A stretch of DNA of 64,000 nucleotides, taken from contig JAEXSP010000027.1 of the NCBI GenBank assembly GCA_023453795.1, positions 1-64,000 of the forward strand, given 5' to 3'. A model generated the notes under the pieces. It saw only the letters and a program-made list of their open reading frames with translations. It was not told where the DNA came from and made no database searches. A program made the position numbers and the translations under genes. The DNA is from Bacillota bacterium. Its GTDB lineage: Bacteria > Bacillota > Clostridia > Acetivibrionales > JAEXSP01. Shown piece by piece: positions 17,113 through 26,490 of this stretch. The first letter of the stretch is position 1. Every line of letters begins with the position of its first letter.

Positions 17113-18606
17113 ATGAAGGATCTTGCATTAGGTATCGATATAGGAACTACAAGCGTTAAAGTAATTTTAATAAGCAAAAACGGTGATATAGTTAAGGAAA
17201 TTTCAAAGGCACATGATCTGGTTTCTTTGGAGCCGGGATTTGCCGAAGAAGATCCTGAAATATGGTGGAAGAGCGTTTTGGATATTCTCAGGGATATTAA
17301 CGGCAATGGATTTGCAGAGAGGATTGCATCAATCGGCGTTACCGGTATGGTGCCAACTCTGATTCTGGTGGATGAGGAATTGAACCCAATCCGCTACTCA
17401 ATTCAGCAGAATGATGCGCGTTCAACTCATGAAATCGAAGAATTGAGAAGTGTTGTAGATGAGAGCCGCTACTTCTCTGAAACTGCAAATACACTGAATC
17501 AACAGGTTATCTTTCCTAAATATCTATGGCTTAAAAAGCATGAGCCGGAAAATGTAACTAAAACCCGTTGGATTATGGGCTCTTATGATTTTATATCCAC
17601 CAAGCTGACAGGAAATCCGCATACTGAAATCAACTGGGCACTGGAAAGCGGTATGTGGTTTGTAAAAGATAAAAAATGGCATGGTGAAATTGTCAAAACG
17701 GTTGATATGCCTGAACATATTCTCCCCAAGGTATATGAACCGGCAGAAATTGTTGGTCTGACTACCGAAGCACTGGAGAAGGAGACCGGCTTCCCGGCCG
17801 GAATTCCGGTAGTGGCAGGTTCGGCAGATCATATAGCCTCCTCCCTCGCCGTAGGCCTTAAGGACGAAGGCGATCTCCTCCTGAAATTCGGTGGTGCGGG
17901 CGATATAATGTTCGTTACCAATTCTTTAAAAATGGATAAACGTTTGTTTCTCGATTATCACGATATTCCCTCCCGTTATGTGCTTAACGGCTGCATGGCG
18001 TCAAGCGGTTCCCTGGTAAAATGGTATATGAATTTGCTGCGGGAAAAAGGCTATGATGAGCTGCGAGAGCTGGCAGAAAAAAGCGGCATCGGTTCTCAGG
18101 GATTAATCACACTTCCGTATTTTCTTGGTGAAAAAACCCCCATATTTGATACAAAAGCCAGAGGAATTATTTTCGGGCTAGATCTCCATCATAACCGGGG
18201 TGACATTTTCCGGTCCATTATGGAAAGCGTCGTATTTGGTTTTATGCACCATATAGAAGTGCTGAATGAAAGTGGTTTTGAAATCAAACGTGTCTTTATT
18301 TCTGACGGAGGAGCAAAAAACCCGCTGTGGAGAAAAATTACGGCAGATGCAGTTGGCGTTGATGTTCAATACATTACAGATAATCCGGGCTCATCACTTG
18401 GTGCTGCATTTATAGCGGGTGTTGCCGCGGGATTGTTTGAAGAATGGGATGAGATTGATAAATTCCTGTCCCGCTCCGTATTTGCGACTGCTGACCAGCA
18501 GAACCATCAGCTCTATGAAAAATACTATAAGCTATACAGGAAGCTGTATGAGACTCTAAAACCACTTTACGAAGAACTGTATTCACTGGAAAAGGAGGGG
18601 AAATAA
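17113..18606 (+). CDS. FGGY family carbohydrate kinase (xylulokinase-like)
   Basis: 497 aa with the N-terminal ATPase signature LGIDIGTTSVKVILI, a substrate loop near IRYSIQQNDARSTHEI, the central AGSADHIASSLAVG motif and the C-terminal FISDGGAKNPLWRKITADAVG with PGSSLGAAFIAGVA. The family phosphorylates ketoses or polyols (xylulose, ribulose, glycerol, erythritol). It lies 39 bases after the BtpA gene and directly abuts the SDR gene, so it should act on the product of that dehydrogenase. The exact sugar cannot be read from the sequence. Confidence 0.9.
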   Translation: MKDLALGIDIGTTSVKVILISKNGDIVKEISKAHDLVSLEPGFAEEDPEIWWKSVLDILRDINGNGFAERIASIGVTGMVPTLILVDEELNPIRYSIQQNDARSTHEIEELRSVVDESRYFSETANTLNQQVIFPKYLWLKKHEPENVTKTRWIMGSYDFISTKLTGNPHTEINWALESGMWFVKDKKWHGEIVKTVDMPEHILPKVYEPAEIVGLTTEALEKETGFPAGIPVVAGSADHIASSLAVGLKDEGDLLLKFGGAGDIMFVTNSLKMDKRLFLDYHDIPSRYVLNGCMASSGSLVKWYMNLLREKGYDELRELAEKSGIGSQGLITLPYFLGEKTPIFDTKARGIIFGLDLHHNRGDIFRSIMESVVFGFMHHIEVLNESGFEIKRVFISDGGAKNPLWRKITADAVGVDVQYITDNPGSSLGAAFIAGVAAGLFEEWDEIDKFLSRSVFATADQQNHQLYEKYYKLYRKLYETLKPLYEELYSLEKEGK

Positions 18607-19386
18607 ATGAAGTTCGAAAACAAGGTTGTTTTTATCACCGGTTGCGCAAGGGGTATCGGCCGTGCAATTACTCAGCTGTTTGCTGAAGAGGGAGCGCTGC
18701 TCGCACTTGCAGATCTGGATGATAAGGAACTGGAAAATGTTAAAAACGAACTGAAAGACACCGTAAAGCAGGTTCGGATTTATAAGCTGGATGTATCGGT
18801 AGAAGCCATGGTCAAAGAAGTAATTGAGAAGGCGACTTCCGATTTCGGACAAATTGACATTCTTATCAATAACGCGGGAGTTTCCACAATGAATTATTTT
18901 TGGGAGCTTACTGAAAAAGAATGGGATTTCAACATGGATGTCAATGCGAAGGGCGTTTGGCTTACAAGTAAATATGTAGTTCCGCAGATGATAGCCAGAA
19001 GAAAAGGGAAAATTGTCAATACTGCATCAATGGCCGGAAAGATGGGAGCTGCGCTTGAAGCTCATTACGCTGCTTCAAAATTCGGTGTAATTGGATTTAC
19101 CCAGGCTGCAGCTCATGAGCTTGCTCCATACGGAATCAATATCAATTGCGTATGCCCCGGATTTGTAAAGACCTCCATGCAGGAACGTGAAGCTGATTGG
19201 GAGGCTAAACTGAAAGGTGTGGAAAACCCCGAGGATATTATTAAGGATTATATAAGGCAAACACCTCTTGGAAGGCTCTGCTATCCGGAAGATGTTGCAA
19301 AGGTGGTATCATTCCTGGCATCGGAGGACGCTGATTTTATGACAGGGCAGGCAATAAACATCACAGGCGGCGCTTGTATGCATTAA
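18607..19386 (+). CDS. Short-chain dehydrogenase/reductase
   Basis: 259 aa classical SDR. The nucleotide motif TGCARGIGRAI lies at about 11-21 and an acidic residue ends strand 2 (LADLDD), favouring NAD(H). NNAG is in ILINNAGVS, the catalytic Ser is in NTASMAG and Tyr-X3-Lys in HYAASKFG. The start codon immediately follows the kinase stop, with AAAGGAGGGG upstream, so it is tightly coupled. Likely oxidises a polyol or reduces a ketose in the same pathway. Confidence 0.9.
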   Translation: MKFENKVVFITGCARGIGRAITQLFAEEGALLALADLDDKELENVKNELKDTVKQVRIYKLDVSVEAMVKEVIEKATSDFGQIDILINNAGVSTMNYFWELTEKEWDFNMDVNAKGVWLTSKYVVPQMIARRKGKIVNTASMAGKMGAALEAHYAASKFGVIGFTQAAAHELAPYGININCVCPGFVKTSMQEREADWEAKLKGVENPEDIIKDYIRQTPLGRLCYPEDVAKVVSFLASEDADFMTGQAINITGGACMH

Positions 19387-19472
19387 GTGTTTAAAAAATA
19401 CTTAATCTACTAAATAGTCAATTGAGAAGACCGGATAAAAAAGCAAATAAAATTCAATGTAAGGAGAGTGAA

Positions 19473-21065
19473 ATGATGTCAAGTGGAAAATCGAATTCTT
19501 CCATGTTTGTTCGTAATGCCACAGGTCTTGTGCGGGAACTTACACCGTTTGATGCATTCAATATGGTGTTTGCCGCCATCTTAATTCCTGTCGGAATGTC
19601 TCAGGCACTCAACTTTGGTACTGCAGCCTTTCCCGGTGCCAACATAGCACTGGCTTTCATCATAGGAGCAATACTCCTATTGGGGTTTGCCGCTGTCTAT
19701 GTCCTTTTCACTATTGCAATGCCGCGTTCCGGTGGTGATTATGTATGGGTCAGCCGGGCGCTGTCACCATTTGTCGGATTTGTCGTCAATGTCACACTGA
19801 CTTTCGTATTTGTGAACTGGGTTGCATTCAACTTTACTACAATGATGAATTTATTTGTACCGGCAGCTGGAGAAGTAATGGGCTGGCCCGAAAGCGTTAC
19901 AAGCTGGTTTACAAAATCGGGCAACCAGTTTCTGGTAGCGACAATTTTGACAGCAGTCTTTGCGGTAATTATGATTCTGGGAACAAAATTTGTTTCTAAA
20001 TTCATGCGTCTTTTGTTCTTGCTGGTATGGGCCGGAATGGCTGTGTGGTTTATCGGCCTGATTATTACTCCAAATGCCTCGTTTGTCAGCAACTTTGTAG
20101 CTTCAACTGGTGTTCAGCCGGATACAATCGCAACATTGGCAAAAGACTCAGGCTTTTCAGTGTCTGACGGCTTAAATCTTGGAATGACATTACTGGCTAT
20201 GCTGTGGGCTTTTCAAAACCTAACTGGTTTTGAATTCACCGGCTACTTCGCTGGTGAGCTGAAGAGTGTTCGTAAAACAGTTGTTATATCTGTAATGGGC
20301 GGTCTTATCGCCGGAGCACTGCTTTATGCAATCGGATCCTTCCTTGTTTACCGTACTGTTGGTTTTGACCTTTTCTCCAATCTATCTTATCTCGGAGCAA
20401 ATGCTTCGGATAAACTGCCGGCAGGTGTTCCTTATGTTCTGCCTGCTTTAACTAAATTTTTCGCAATTCCTTTTGCTTTAAAATGTTTTATAGTGTTCTC
20501 ATTTATGATTAGTATTCTTTGGTGGACTCCGGTTGGATTTATGCTTGGCACACGTAACCTGTTTGCATGGTCTTTCGACCATCTGGTACCAAGCGGAATC
20601 TCAGATGTTCATCCAACATTGCACACACCGGTAAAAGCAACTATAATAATGGCTTTATACATTGAGCTTCTTAACTTTTTGAACATTTATGCCGGACTTG
20701 GCAACTTCCTGATTAATATTGTTGCAGTTATGGCTCTGGCCTTCGCAGTTGTGGGTTTGGCAGCTATTGTTTTCCCATACAGACGTAAAGACCTGTTCGA
20801 TAATGCACCTGAGGTTGTTCGTAAAAAAGTGTTCGGTATACCGTTAATGACTCTTGCAGGAATAGTGACAACGCTTAGCTGGGTGTTTGTTCTTATAGCA
20901 GCGTTTTCAGCATCACAGTTCGGAATGGATGTAACGCCTATTGCAATGATTGAAGCTTTTTGCGTACCGATTATCGCGATTATATGGTATGTTGTAGCAG
21001 TTAAAATTAGAAAACGTCAGGGCCTTGATATGAAGAAGGTATTTTTGGAGATTCCCCCCGAATAA
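19473..21065 (+). CDS. APC superfamily amino acid/polyamine-type permease
   Basis: 530 aa with about 12 membrane helices. The first helices carry the APC-like features FDAFNMVFAAILIPVGMSQA, FPGANIALAFIIGAI and PRSGGDYVWVSRALSP. A later motif is NLTGFEFTGYFAGELK. Substrates of this superfamily are usually amino acids, polyamines or related amines, which is unusual beside a sugar kinase and suggests an amino-sugar, aminopolyol or similar compound. ATG at 19473 follows AAGGAGAG. A TTG at 19422 is in frame but unsupported. A terminator follows the gene. Confidence 0.85.
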   Translation: MMSSGKSNSSMFVRNATGLVRELTPFDAFNMVFAAILIPVGMSQALNFGTAAFPGANIALAFIIGAILLLGFAAVYVLFTIAMPRSGGDYVWVSRALSPFVGFVVNVTLTFVFVNWVAFNFTTMMNLFVPAAGEVMGWPESVTSWFTKSGNQFLVATILTAVFAVIMILGTKFVSKFMRLLFLLVWAGMAVWFIGLIITPNASFVSNFVASTGVQPDTIATLAKDSGFSVSDGLNLGMTLLAMLWAFQNLTGFEFTGYFAGELKSVRKTVVISVMGGLIAGALLYAIGSFLVYRTVGFDLFSNLSYLGANASDKLPAGVPYVLPALTKFFAIPFALKCFIVFSFMISILWWTPVGFMLGTRNLFAWSFDHLVPSGISDVHPTLHTPVKATIIMALYIELLNFLNIYAGLGNFLINIVAVMALAFAVVGLAAIVFPYRRKDLFDNAPEVVRKKVFGIPLMTLAGIVTTLSWVFVLIAAFSASQFGMDVTPIAMIEAFCVPIIAIIWYVVAVKIRKRQGLDMKKVFLEIPPE

Positions 21066-21079
21066 AAAAGTCATGTGCG

Positions 21080-21113
21080 AAAAGCAGCAGTTTGAATAAA
21101 GCGGCTGCTTTTT
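21080..21113 (+). terminator. Intrinsic terminator after the permease gene
   Basis: AAAAGCAGC (21080-21088) pairs with GCTGCTTTT (21104-21112) and runs into a short T-rich tract. It ends the DeoR-controlled operon. Confidence 0.75.
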
Positions 21114-21187
21114 GCTAAATATTTTCAGTCCGTCTTTACCGCTGTGATTGGACTTTATCAGATTTTGGCGGAGAAAGGAAGCCTGCT

Positions 21188-21946
21188 ATGAGTTACTCAA
21201 CAGAACAACTATTAAAGCTTGGAATGGATGTTATAAATGAGGCGGAAAAAGATGGGGCATCACTTCGGCTGCTAGGTGGGATTGCCTTTTATCTCAATTC
21301 ACCCAACGCCAGAAATTTGCCTCAGTTTCAACGAATTTACAAGGACTTGGATTTTGCAGTAAACTCAAAAGGCACAAAAGGCATTATAAAAGCATTTAAA
21401 AAGCTCGGATGGACCAGTGACCAGCAGTTCAATGCCCTTCATGGTGCTACCAGAATGCTTTTCTATTATGGAGAGAAGCTTGATTTGCAGGTTGATATTT
21501 TTGTAAGCGTTTTTGAACAGTGTCACAAGCTGGATTTTGAAAAAAGGTTATCGCTTACATCACCTACGTTACCCCTTTCCGACTTGTTGCTGACCAAGCT
21601 GGAAATACATCAGCTCAACCGTAAGGATGTACTTGATATTATAATGCTTCTGTATGATCACGACTTCGGCCTGCATAGCAGCACGGAAAAAAGTGAACTG
21701 CAGTATATCCTTGATATTACCGGCACTGATTGGGGCTGGTATACCACTATTCATGATAATCTGAAGGTTATTGAGGATATGGCAGGTGAATTTGTGGAAG
21801 GAGAAGATCTGTCACGAATAAAGGACACAATTAATTGGCTTCGTACATCTATCGAAGCAACTCCAAAATCTATAAAGTGGAAGATGCGCAACAGCATCGG
21901 TCGCAGGATTCAATGGTATGAACTTCCTGAGGAAGTAAACCAGTAA
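21188..21946 (+). CDS. Nucleotidyltransferase-fold protein of unknown role
   Basis: 252 aa. The N-terminal part resembles a minimal nucleotidyltransferase: LRLLGGIAFYL, then YKDLDFAVNSKG with the D-x-D pair, and a third acidic residue in LQVDIFVS. The C-terminal half is helical (LPLSDLLLTKLEIHQLNRKD VLDI), as in AbiEii/MNT-type proteins. No antitoxin-like partner is adjacent. It is followed 14 bases later by a metallophosphoesterase and then an IMPase-like gene, so a metabolic role on phosphate compounds is as likely as a toxin role. Confidence 0.7.
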   Translation: MSYSTEQLLKLGMDVINEAEKDGASLRLLGGIAFYLNSPNARNLPQFQRIYKDLDFAVNSKGTKGIIKAFKKLGWTSDQQFNALHGATRMLFYYGEKLDLQVDIFVSVFEQCHKLDFEKRLSLTSPTLPLSDLLLTKLEIHQLNRKDVLDIIMLLYDHDFGLHSSTEKSELQYILDITGTDWGWYTTIHDNLKVIEDMAGEFVEGEDLSRIKDTINWLRTSIEATPKSIKWKMRNSIGRRIQWYELPEEVNQ

Positions 21947-21960
21947 AGGAGCTATAATCT

Positions 21961-22911
21961 ATGTCATTTAAAATATTTTTCACAACTGATATTCACGGCT
22001 CGGAACGCTGCTTTAGAAAGTTTGTAAACGCTGCCAAGTTCTATGAAGTACAAGCCATTATACTTGGAGGCGATATTACAGGTAAAGCCATTATTCCGAT
22101 AATCAAGCAAGCAGGCGGTAAGTACACCGCAACTATCACAAATACCCCCCATTCATTCTCGGCAGATGAGCTGGAGGGTGTACAGAAGGAAATACGCTTC
22201 AATGGCTATTATCCTTTTGTTACGACGGATGATGAACTGGATGAGATAAGTAAAGACCCTGATGGCAAAAACAAGATTTTTAGAGCGGCAATAAAAGAAA
22301 GTCTGGAAAACTGGTTTGCACTTGCAGAGGAGAGGCTTAGGCCAATTGGAGTTAAAATCTATGTTGCTCCGGGAAACGACGATGACGAAATTGTTGATGA
22401 GGTTTTGGCAGCATCCTCCTTTGTTATAAATCCAGAGGAGCAGGTTATAGAAATTGCACCCGGAATCGAAATGATGTCTTTTGGATATGCTAACCCAACT
22501 CCATGGGACAGTCCGCGTGAGCTCCCTGAAGAGGAACTTGCAAAGAGGCTTACTGCGCTGGCCGATAAAATGTCTTATAAAGGTGTATCAATCTTTAATT
22601 TGCATGTTCCTCCATTCAATACTCCGCTGGATCAGGCACCCAAATTGGATGCCAATCTAAAGCCTGTTGTAGAGGGTGGGCAAATTGCAATGGCAGGTTG
22701 CGGCAGTAAATCAGTGCGTAGTCTGATAGAAAAGTATCAGCCGACTGTTGCACTTCACGGCCATGTGCATGAGTCAGCCGGAGCATTCCGTCTTAATAAA
22801 ACTATTTGCCTTAATCCGGGAAGTGAATATAACGACGGTGTTTTAAGAGGAGCAATTGTGACAATTGATGAGAAAAAGAAAAAGGTTTCTTATCAGCTCA
22901 CGGTTGGATAA
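21961..22911 (+). CDS. Calcineurin-like metallophosphoesterase
   Basis: 316 aa. The metal-binding motifs of the family are visible in order: FTTDIHGS (D-x-H), ILGGDITG (GD), APGNDDDE (GN-D variant), NLHVPP (H) and LHGHVHES (GHxH). It hydrolyses a phosphomono- or phosphodiester; the substrate is unknown. It lies between the nucleotidyltransferase-fold gene and the inositol-monophosphatase-like gene with gaps of 14 and 4 bases, so the three form one transcription unit. Confidence 0.88.
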   Translation: MSFKIFFTTDIHGSERCFRKFVNAAKFYEVQAIILGGDITGKAIIPIIKQAGGKYTATITNTPHSFSADELEGVQKEIRFNGYYPFVTTDDELDEISKDPDGKNKIFRAAIKESLENWFALAEERLRPIGVKIYVAPGNDDDEIVDEVLAASSFVINPEEQVIEIAPGIEMMSFGYANPTPWDSPRELPEEELAKRLTALADKMSYKGVSIFNLHVPPFNTPLDQAPKLDANLKPVVEGGQIAMAGCGSKSVRSLIEKYQPTVALHGHVHESAGAFRLNKTICLNPGSEYNDGVLRGAIVTIDEKKKKVSYQLTVG

Positions 22912-22915
22912 TAAT

Positions 22916-23686
22916 ATGGATGAGTTGAAGATTGCTGTTAATATTGTACGACATGCGGGGAGAATAATTTCAGATGGCTGGCATAAAAAAGATTTGAAAA
23001 TATTTTTTAAAGGTGAAATTAACCCTGTTACTGAGATTGATAAAAGCGTTGAAAACTTTGTAACCGAACAGCTTAAGACGAACTTTCCGGATTATGGTAT
23101 ACTTTCGGAAGAAAGTGATGAAAAATCGGGAAAGATAAGTGCAAGGTGGATACTTGACCCATTGGACGGAACGACTAATTTTACAAAGCGGTATCCATTT
23201 GTTGCAACTTCGCTGGCACTGGAAAAGGAAGGCGAATTGGTTCTGGGAGTAGTTTATAATCCAATTCTGGACGAAATGTTTACAGCCGAAAAAGGGCATG
23301 GAGCATTTTGTAATGGCAAGACGATATGGGTTAACGAAACTGCTGAACTTAAATCGGCTGTGCTGGGTTCCGGTTTCCCATATGATGCATGGAAAAACGA
23401 TGATAACAACACTGTGCAATGGTCCAGACTGATTAAGCAGTGTATTTCCCTACGCTGCGACGGCTCGGCCGCATTGGATCTTTGCAGGGTTGCATCCGGA
23501 CAGCTTGACGGATACTGGGAAAAAGGCCTTTCACCATGGGACATGGCAGCCGGGATTGTAATCGTCCGCGAAGCGGGAGGAATCGTTACTGATTATATGG
23601 GCGGCAATGATATTTTCTCAAGTGCTGAAATTATCGCCTCAAACACTGCTCTACACCGTGAAATAATGAAAGCAGTAACCGAATAA
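22916..23686 (+). CDS. Inositol monophosphatase family phosphatase
   Basis: 256 aa with the IMPase motifs: Glu in ILSEESDE, the signature WILDPLDGTTNFTKRYPF and the C-terminal WDMAAGIVIVREAGG. These Mg-dependent enzymes act on inositol phosphates, NADP, 3'-phosphoadenosine phosphates or sugar phosphates. The start at 22916 lies four bases after the upstream stop. Frames starting earlier overlap the metallophosphoesterase and are not supported. Pairing with a nucleotidyltransferase and a phosphoesterase suggests processing of a phosphorylated polyol or nucleotide. Confidence 0.88.
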   Translation: MDELKIAVNIVRHAGRIISDGWHKKDLKIFFKGEINPVTEIDKSVENFVTEQLKTNFPDYGILSEESDEKSGKISARWILDPLDGTTNFTKRYPFVATSLALEKEGELVLGVVYNPILDEMFTAEKGHGAFCNGKTIWVNETAELKSAVLGSGFPYDAWKNDDNNTVQWSRLIKQCISLRCDGSAALDLCRVASGQLDGYWEKGLSPWDMAAGIVIVREAGGIVTDYMGGNDIFSSAEIIASNTALHREIMKAVTE

Positions 23687-23723
23687 ATAATAAGTAAAGT
23701 TATATAAGGCTCATATAGTTGAA

Positions 23724-23767
23724 ATTGCAGACATTCCGCGGCAACAGCTTTAAGGAATGTCTGCAAT
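23724..23767. terminator. Bidirectional 14-bp hairpin terminator
   Basis: Arms 23724-23737 and 23754-23767 are perfectly complementary (ATTGCAGACATTCC and its complement) with a 16-base loop. It lies between the converging IMPase-like and aldo/keto reductase genes. Confidence 0.75.
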
Positions 23768-23827
23768 CTTTATACCAAAACTTTGTCTGGCAGAGCCTTT
23801 AATAGCGAGCGTATCAGGCCCGGTAAT

Positions 23828-24823
23828 CTACCTGTCTCTTTGATAAAGAATTTGATCTATCTCTTTCATTTGAGCCTGTGAAAAAGGACCAAAACTCATA
23901 GCCTTTGCGATTTCTTCAACCTGCTTTGTGGTTTTAAATCCCGGGATAGGGACAGTGCTGCCGCTTTTGCCCCAAATCCAGGACAAAGCCCCCTGAACCA
24001 GAGTACGACCATTACTGGTTAGGATTTCTTTAACTGAATCAAGAGCCTTTAAGAACTCTGGTACAGGTTTTCCATCCTTGAAGAATGGAACCCAGGGATG
24101 ACCTGCACCTCGAACATCATCTTTTGATATAAGAGATTCCGAAGTAAATTTGCCGCTAAGAAATCCCATGCCCAGAGGGCTGCGATTAATACTGGCAAGG
24201 TTGTTATTCTCACACAATTTGACTAAACGCGAAGAATCCTCAAATACATTTAAAGTGTGCATAATGACAGAGCAATTGGCTCTTTCTGCAAACAACCTGG
24301 CACCATCAACAAGATCTGTACTCCAGCCGTAAGTACGAATCTTACCTTTCTCAACAAGCTTATCAAGAGTTGTACATATCGGTTCAACATCAGATACTGA
24401 TATATTCCATTCATGAAGCTGGTATACGTCGATGTAATCGGTATTGAGTCTTTTGAGAGATGCATCACACGCTCTTTCTATGTAATCAGGTGTTAAATTG
24501 GTCCCATGTAAGGTTTTGGTGGCTTCGTTGCCAAAATTCCCGAATTTTGTAGCGACCACAATGCTGTGCCTTTTTCCTGCAATTGCTTTTCCAATTACTT
24601 TTTCACTATGTCCGACACCATAGCAATCAGCCGTATCCAGGAAGTTTATACCAAGCTCAAAAGCTCTGTGTAAAGCGTTAATTGACTCATTATCGTCAAC
24701 ATCACCCCATCCATCAGACATTCCGTTATAAAAAAATGGTCCGCCAATAGCCCAGCATCCTAATCCTAACGCGCTAACCTCAATTCCGGATCTCCCAAGT
24801 TTTCTCATGAATCCTTCACTCAT
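23828..24823 (-). CDS. Aldo/keto reductase
   Basis: 331 aa (beta/alpha)8 oxidoreductase. Features: LGLGCWAIGG near the N-terminus, the catalytic Asp/Tyr segment FLDTADCYGVGHSEK, Lys in VVATKFG, His in YQLHEWN and the NADPH-binding end GSTVPIPGFKTTKQVEE. The start at 24823 has AGGAGGA upstream. The upstream neighbour on the same strand is a TetR regulator, which probably controls it. The substrate is unknown; members reduce sugar or xenobiotic carbonyls with NADPH. Confidence 0.9.
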   Translation of the reverse strand: MSEGFMRKLGRSGIEVSALGLGCWAIGGPFFYNGMSDGWGDVDDNESINALHRAFELGINFLDTADCYGVGHSEKVIGKAIAGKRHSIVVATKFGNFGNEATKTLHGTNLTPDYIERACDASLKRLNTDYIDVYQLHEWNISVSDVEPICTTLDKLVEKGKIRTYGWSTDLVDGARLFAERANCSVIMHTLNVFEDSSRLVKLCENNNLASINRSPLGMGFLSGKFTSESLISKDDVRGAGHPWVPFFKDGKPVPEFLKALDSVKEILTSNGRTLVQGALSWIWGKSGSTVPIPGFKTTKQVEEIAKAMSFGPFSQAQMKEIDQILYQRDR

Positions 24824-24872
24824 ACAAACTCCTCCTAAATAATAATAAGTTTCTTTGTTTTATGCTGCTGAA

Positions 24873-25448
24873 TCATAGCTTTATGCCATCTAAAAATATG
24901 GTTGTACATTTAACAATATCCTTATCGATTTCTTTTCCGTCATAAAACTTAATAGCCATTGCAAAGCCTATCATCATATAATAAAAGGATAAGGCTATAT
25001 CATGTGCATTTTTATTACTGATGTCTCCATTTTTGATTCCTTGCTCAATTATGTTTGTAATTTTTTCAAGGAAGAGCATTTCAATTTCATATGTTTTTTG
25101 TAAAATATAGTCTTTCAAGTATTGCGGCGGGTAATAGTAGTATCTGTCCCAGAAGACCATTTTTTTATTATTCTTACAGTTCTTCACATAGCCGGAGAAA
25201 ACACCTGTTAACTTTTCCAGATAGTTTGTCTCCTCACTACATACAGTCAAATCATCAATAAAAGAAGAATAATCGTCTAAAATGTTATTGAAAACAGCCG
25301 TGAATATACTTTCTTTACCTGTGTAATGGGAATACAGGGAAGCTTTCTTGATTCCTACGGCTTTAGCGATATCATCCATGCTGGTACCGAAGAATCCTTT
25401 GTCTGCAAATAACTCCAGTGCTTTGTCCAATATTTCAATTTTTTTCAT
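24873..25448 (-). CDS. TetR/AcrR family transcriptional regulator
   Basis: 191 aa. The N-terminal HTH reads ILDKALELFADKGFFGTSMD, DIAKAVGIKKASLYSHYTGK, with the standard TetR spacing. The C-terminal ligand domain is helical and aromatic-rich. The start ATG at 25448 follows GGAGGT; an earlier in-frame start at 25496 lies inside the operator and lacks a ribosome-binding site. It is followed on the same strand by the aldo/keto reductase gene, so it is probably a local repressor of that gene and of itself. Confidence 0.9.
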   Translation of the reverse strand: MKKIEILDKALELFADKGFFGTSMDDIAKAVGIKKASLYSHYTGKESIFTAVFNNILDDYSSFIDDLTVCSEETNYLEKLTGVFSGYVKNCKNNKKMVFWDRYYYYPPQYLKDYILQKTYEIEMLFLEKITNIIEQGIKNGDISNKNAHDIALSFYYMMIGFAMAIKFYDGKEIDKDIVKCTTIFLDGIKL

Positions 25449-25467
25449 AATACCTCCATAAAAAAAA

Positions 25468-25486
25468 CTACCTACCGTTTGGTAGT
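25468..25486. promoter_or_regulatory. Palindromic operator in front of the TetR gene
   Basis: ACTACC (25468-25473) and GGTAGT (25481-25486) are inverted repeats containing the inner palindrome CTACC-GTTT-GGTAG. They lie 20-40 bases before the TetR start codon. This form (TACC-N4-GGTA) is typical of TetR-family sites, so autoregulation is likely. Confidence 0.55.
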
Positions 25487-25585
25487 ATAATATCATACCT
25501 TAAATCCAGCGTCAATAGAGGAATATAAAATTTTGTCTTGTTCTACTGGGGGTTATAGCTTTCTTAAATTGTAATTGAAAAAATA

Positions 25586-25614
25586 TTGACATTATGTTAA
25601 CTATATATTATATT
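25586..25614 (+). promoter_or_regulatory. Sigma-A promoter of the GntR-controlled nucleoside-type cluster
   Basis: TTGACA (25586-25591), a 17-base spacer and TATATT (25609-25614), about 70 bases before the GntR gene. Repeated ACATAT words follow (25631-25650) and could be operator half-sites. Confidence 0.55.
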
Positions 25615-25684
25615 ATAAGTGGTTATATCAACATATCGACATATTAACATACTCATGTGTGTTATCTGAATGGAGTGGTATAAA

Positions 25685-26413
25685 TTGAATACCGGAATGG
25701 CCCCTAAATATTATAGTGTAAAAAAGAAAATACTTGAAATGATTGACCAGGAAGAGGTAGGTCCTGATGGTATGGTTCCCAGTGAACGGGAACTAATGAG
25801 TATGTTCGAGATCAGTAGGATTACAGCAAAGAAAGCCATCGATGATCTGGTCAAGGAAGGTTATCTCTATCGTATACAAGGTAAAGGGACATTTGTTAAA
25901 AACGATACGTTGAATCAGGACCTTGTATCGATTACCAGTTGTACGGAAGATATCATCAAAATGGGAATGACACCGTCTAAACAACTTCTGGCTGCTGAGG
26001 TAATACCCGCCGATCAAGCACTTATGAGGAAGCTGCATCTTTGTAACGGAGATAAGGTTTTAATGGTAAAACGTGTCTACTTTGCCGATAGCGAGCCATT
26101 AAATCTGACAACTACTTGTCTGCCATGCAAGCTTTTTCCGGGGATAGAAAATTACGATTTTGGAGTAGAATCCATTTACAATGTGCTGGAAAGTAAATAC
26201 GATACACGCATTACCAAAGCCAAGAGAACAATTGAAGCTGTATTGGCAGCGGACGAGGTGTCAGAAATTTTCAAAATTGATGAAGGTAAACCGATACTTT
26301 TGTTCAGGGCTGTTACACTTGGTTTCGTGAACGGGAAAGAAGTGCCGATTGAGACATTTAAAAGCTATTACAGAACAGATAAATTGAAGTTTTACATCAA
26401 TCAAGTCAAATGA
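25685..26413 (+). CDS. GntR family regulator with UTRA domain (HutC subfamily)
   Basis: About 242 aa. A winged helix (YYSVKKKILEMID, GMVPSERELMSMFEISRITA, LVKEGYLYRIQGKGTFV) is followed by a UTRA effector domain (PADQALMRKLHLCNGDKVLMV, then ITKAKRTIEAVLA). TTG at 25685 has GGAGTGG at good spacing. ATG at 25670 is open but has no ribosome-binding site. It heads the ABC transporter and catabolic cluster and is expected to be released from its operator by a nucleoside- or sugar-derived ligand. Confidence 0.88.
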   Translation: MNTGMAPKYYSVKKKILEMIDQEEVGPDGMVPSERELMSMFEISRITAKKAIDDLVKEGYLYRIQGKGTFVKNDTLNQDLVSITSCTEDIIKMGMTPSKQLLAAEVIPADQALMRKLHLCNGDKVLMVKRVYFADSEPLNLTTTCLPCKLFPGIENYDFGVESIYNVLESKYDTRITKAKRTIEAVLAADEVSEIFKIDEGKPILLFRAVTLGFVNGKEVPIETFKSYYRTDKLKFYINQVK

Positions 26414-26490
26414 TTTATATCAGTCAAATAAAATGAACAAACAGTATGAATAAACCCTATATCAAATAAATAAAGCAGTAATACAAACTT

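Noticed and set aside
21188..21946. AbiEii/MNT-type toxin of a toxin-antitoxin pair
   Set aside because: No antitoxin-like partner gene is adjacent; both neighbours look metabolic. The nucleotidyltransferase fold alone is not enough.
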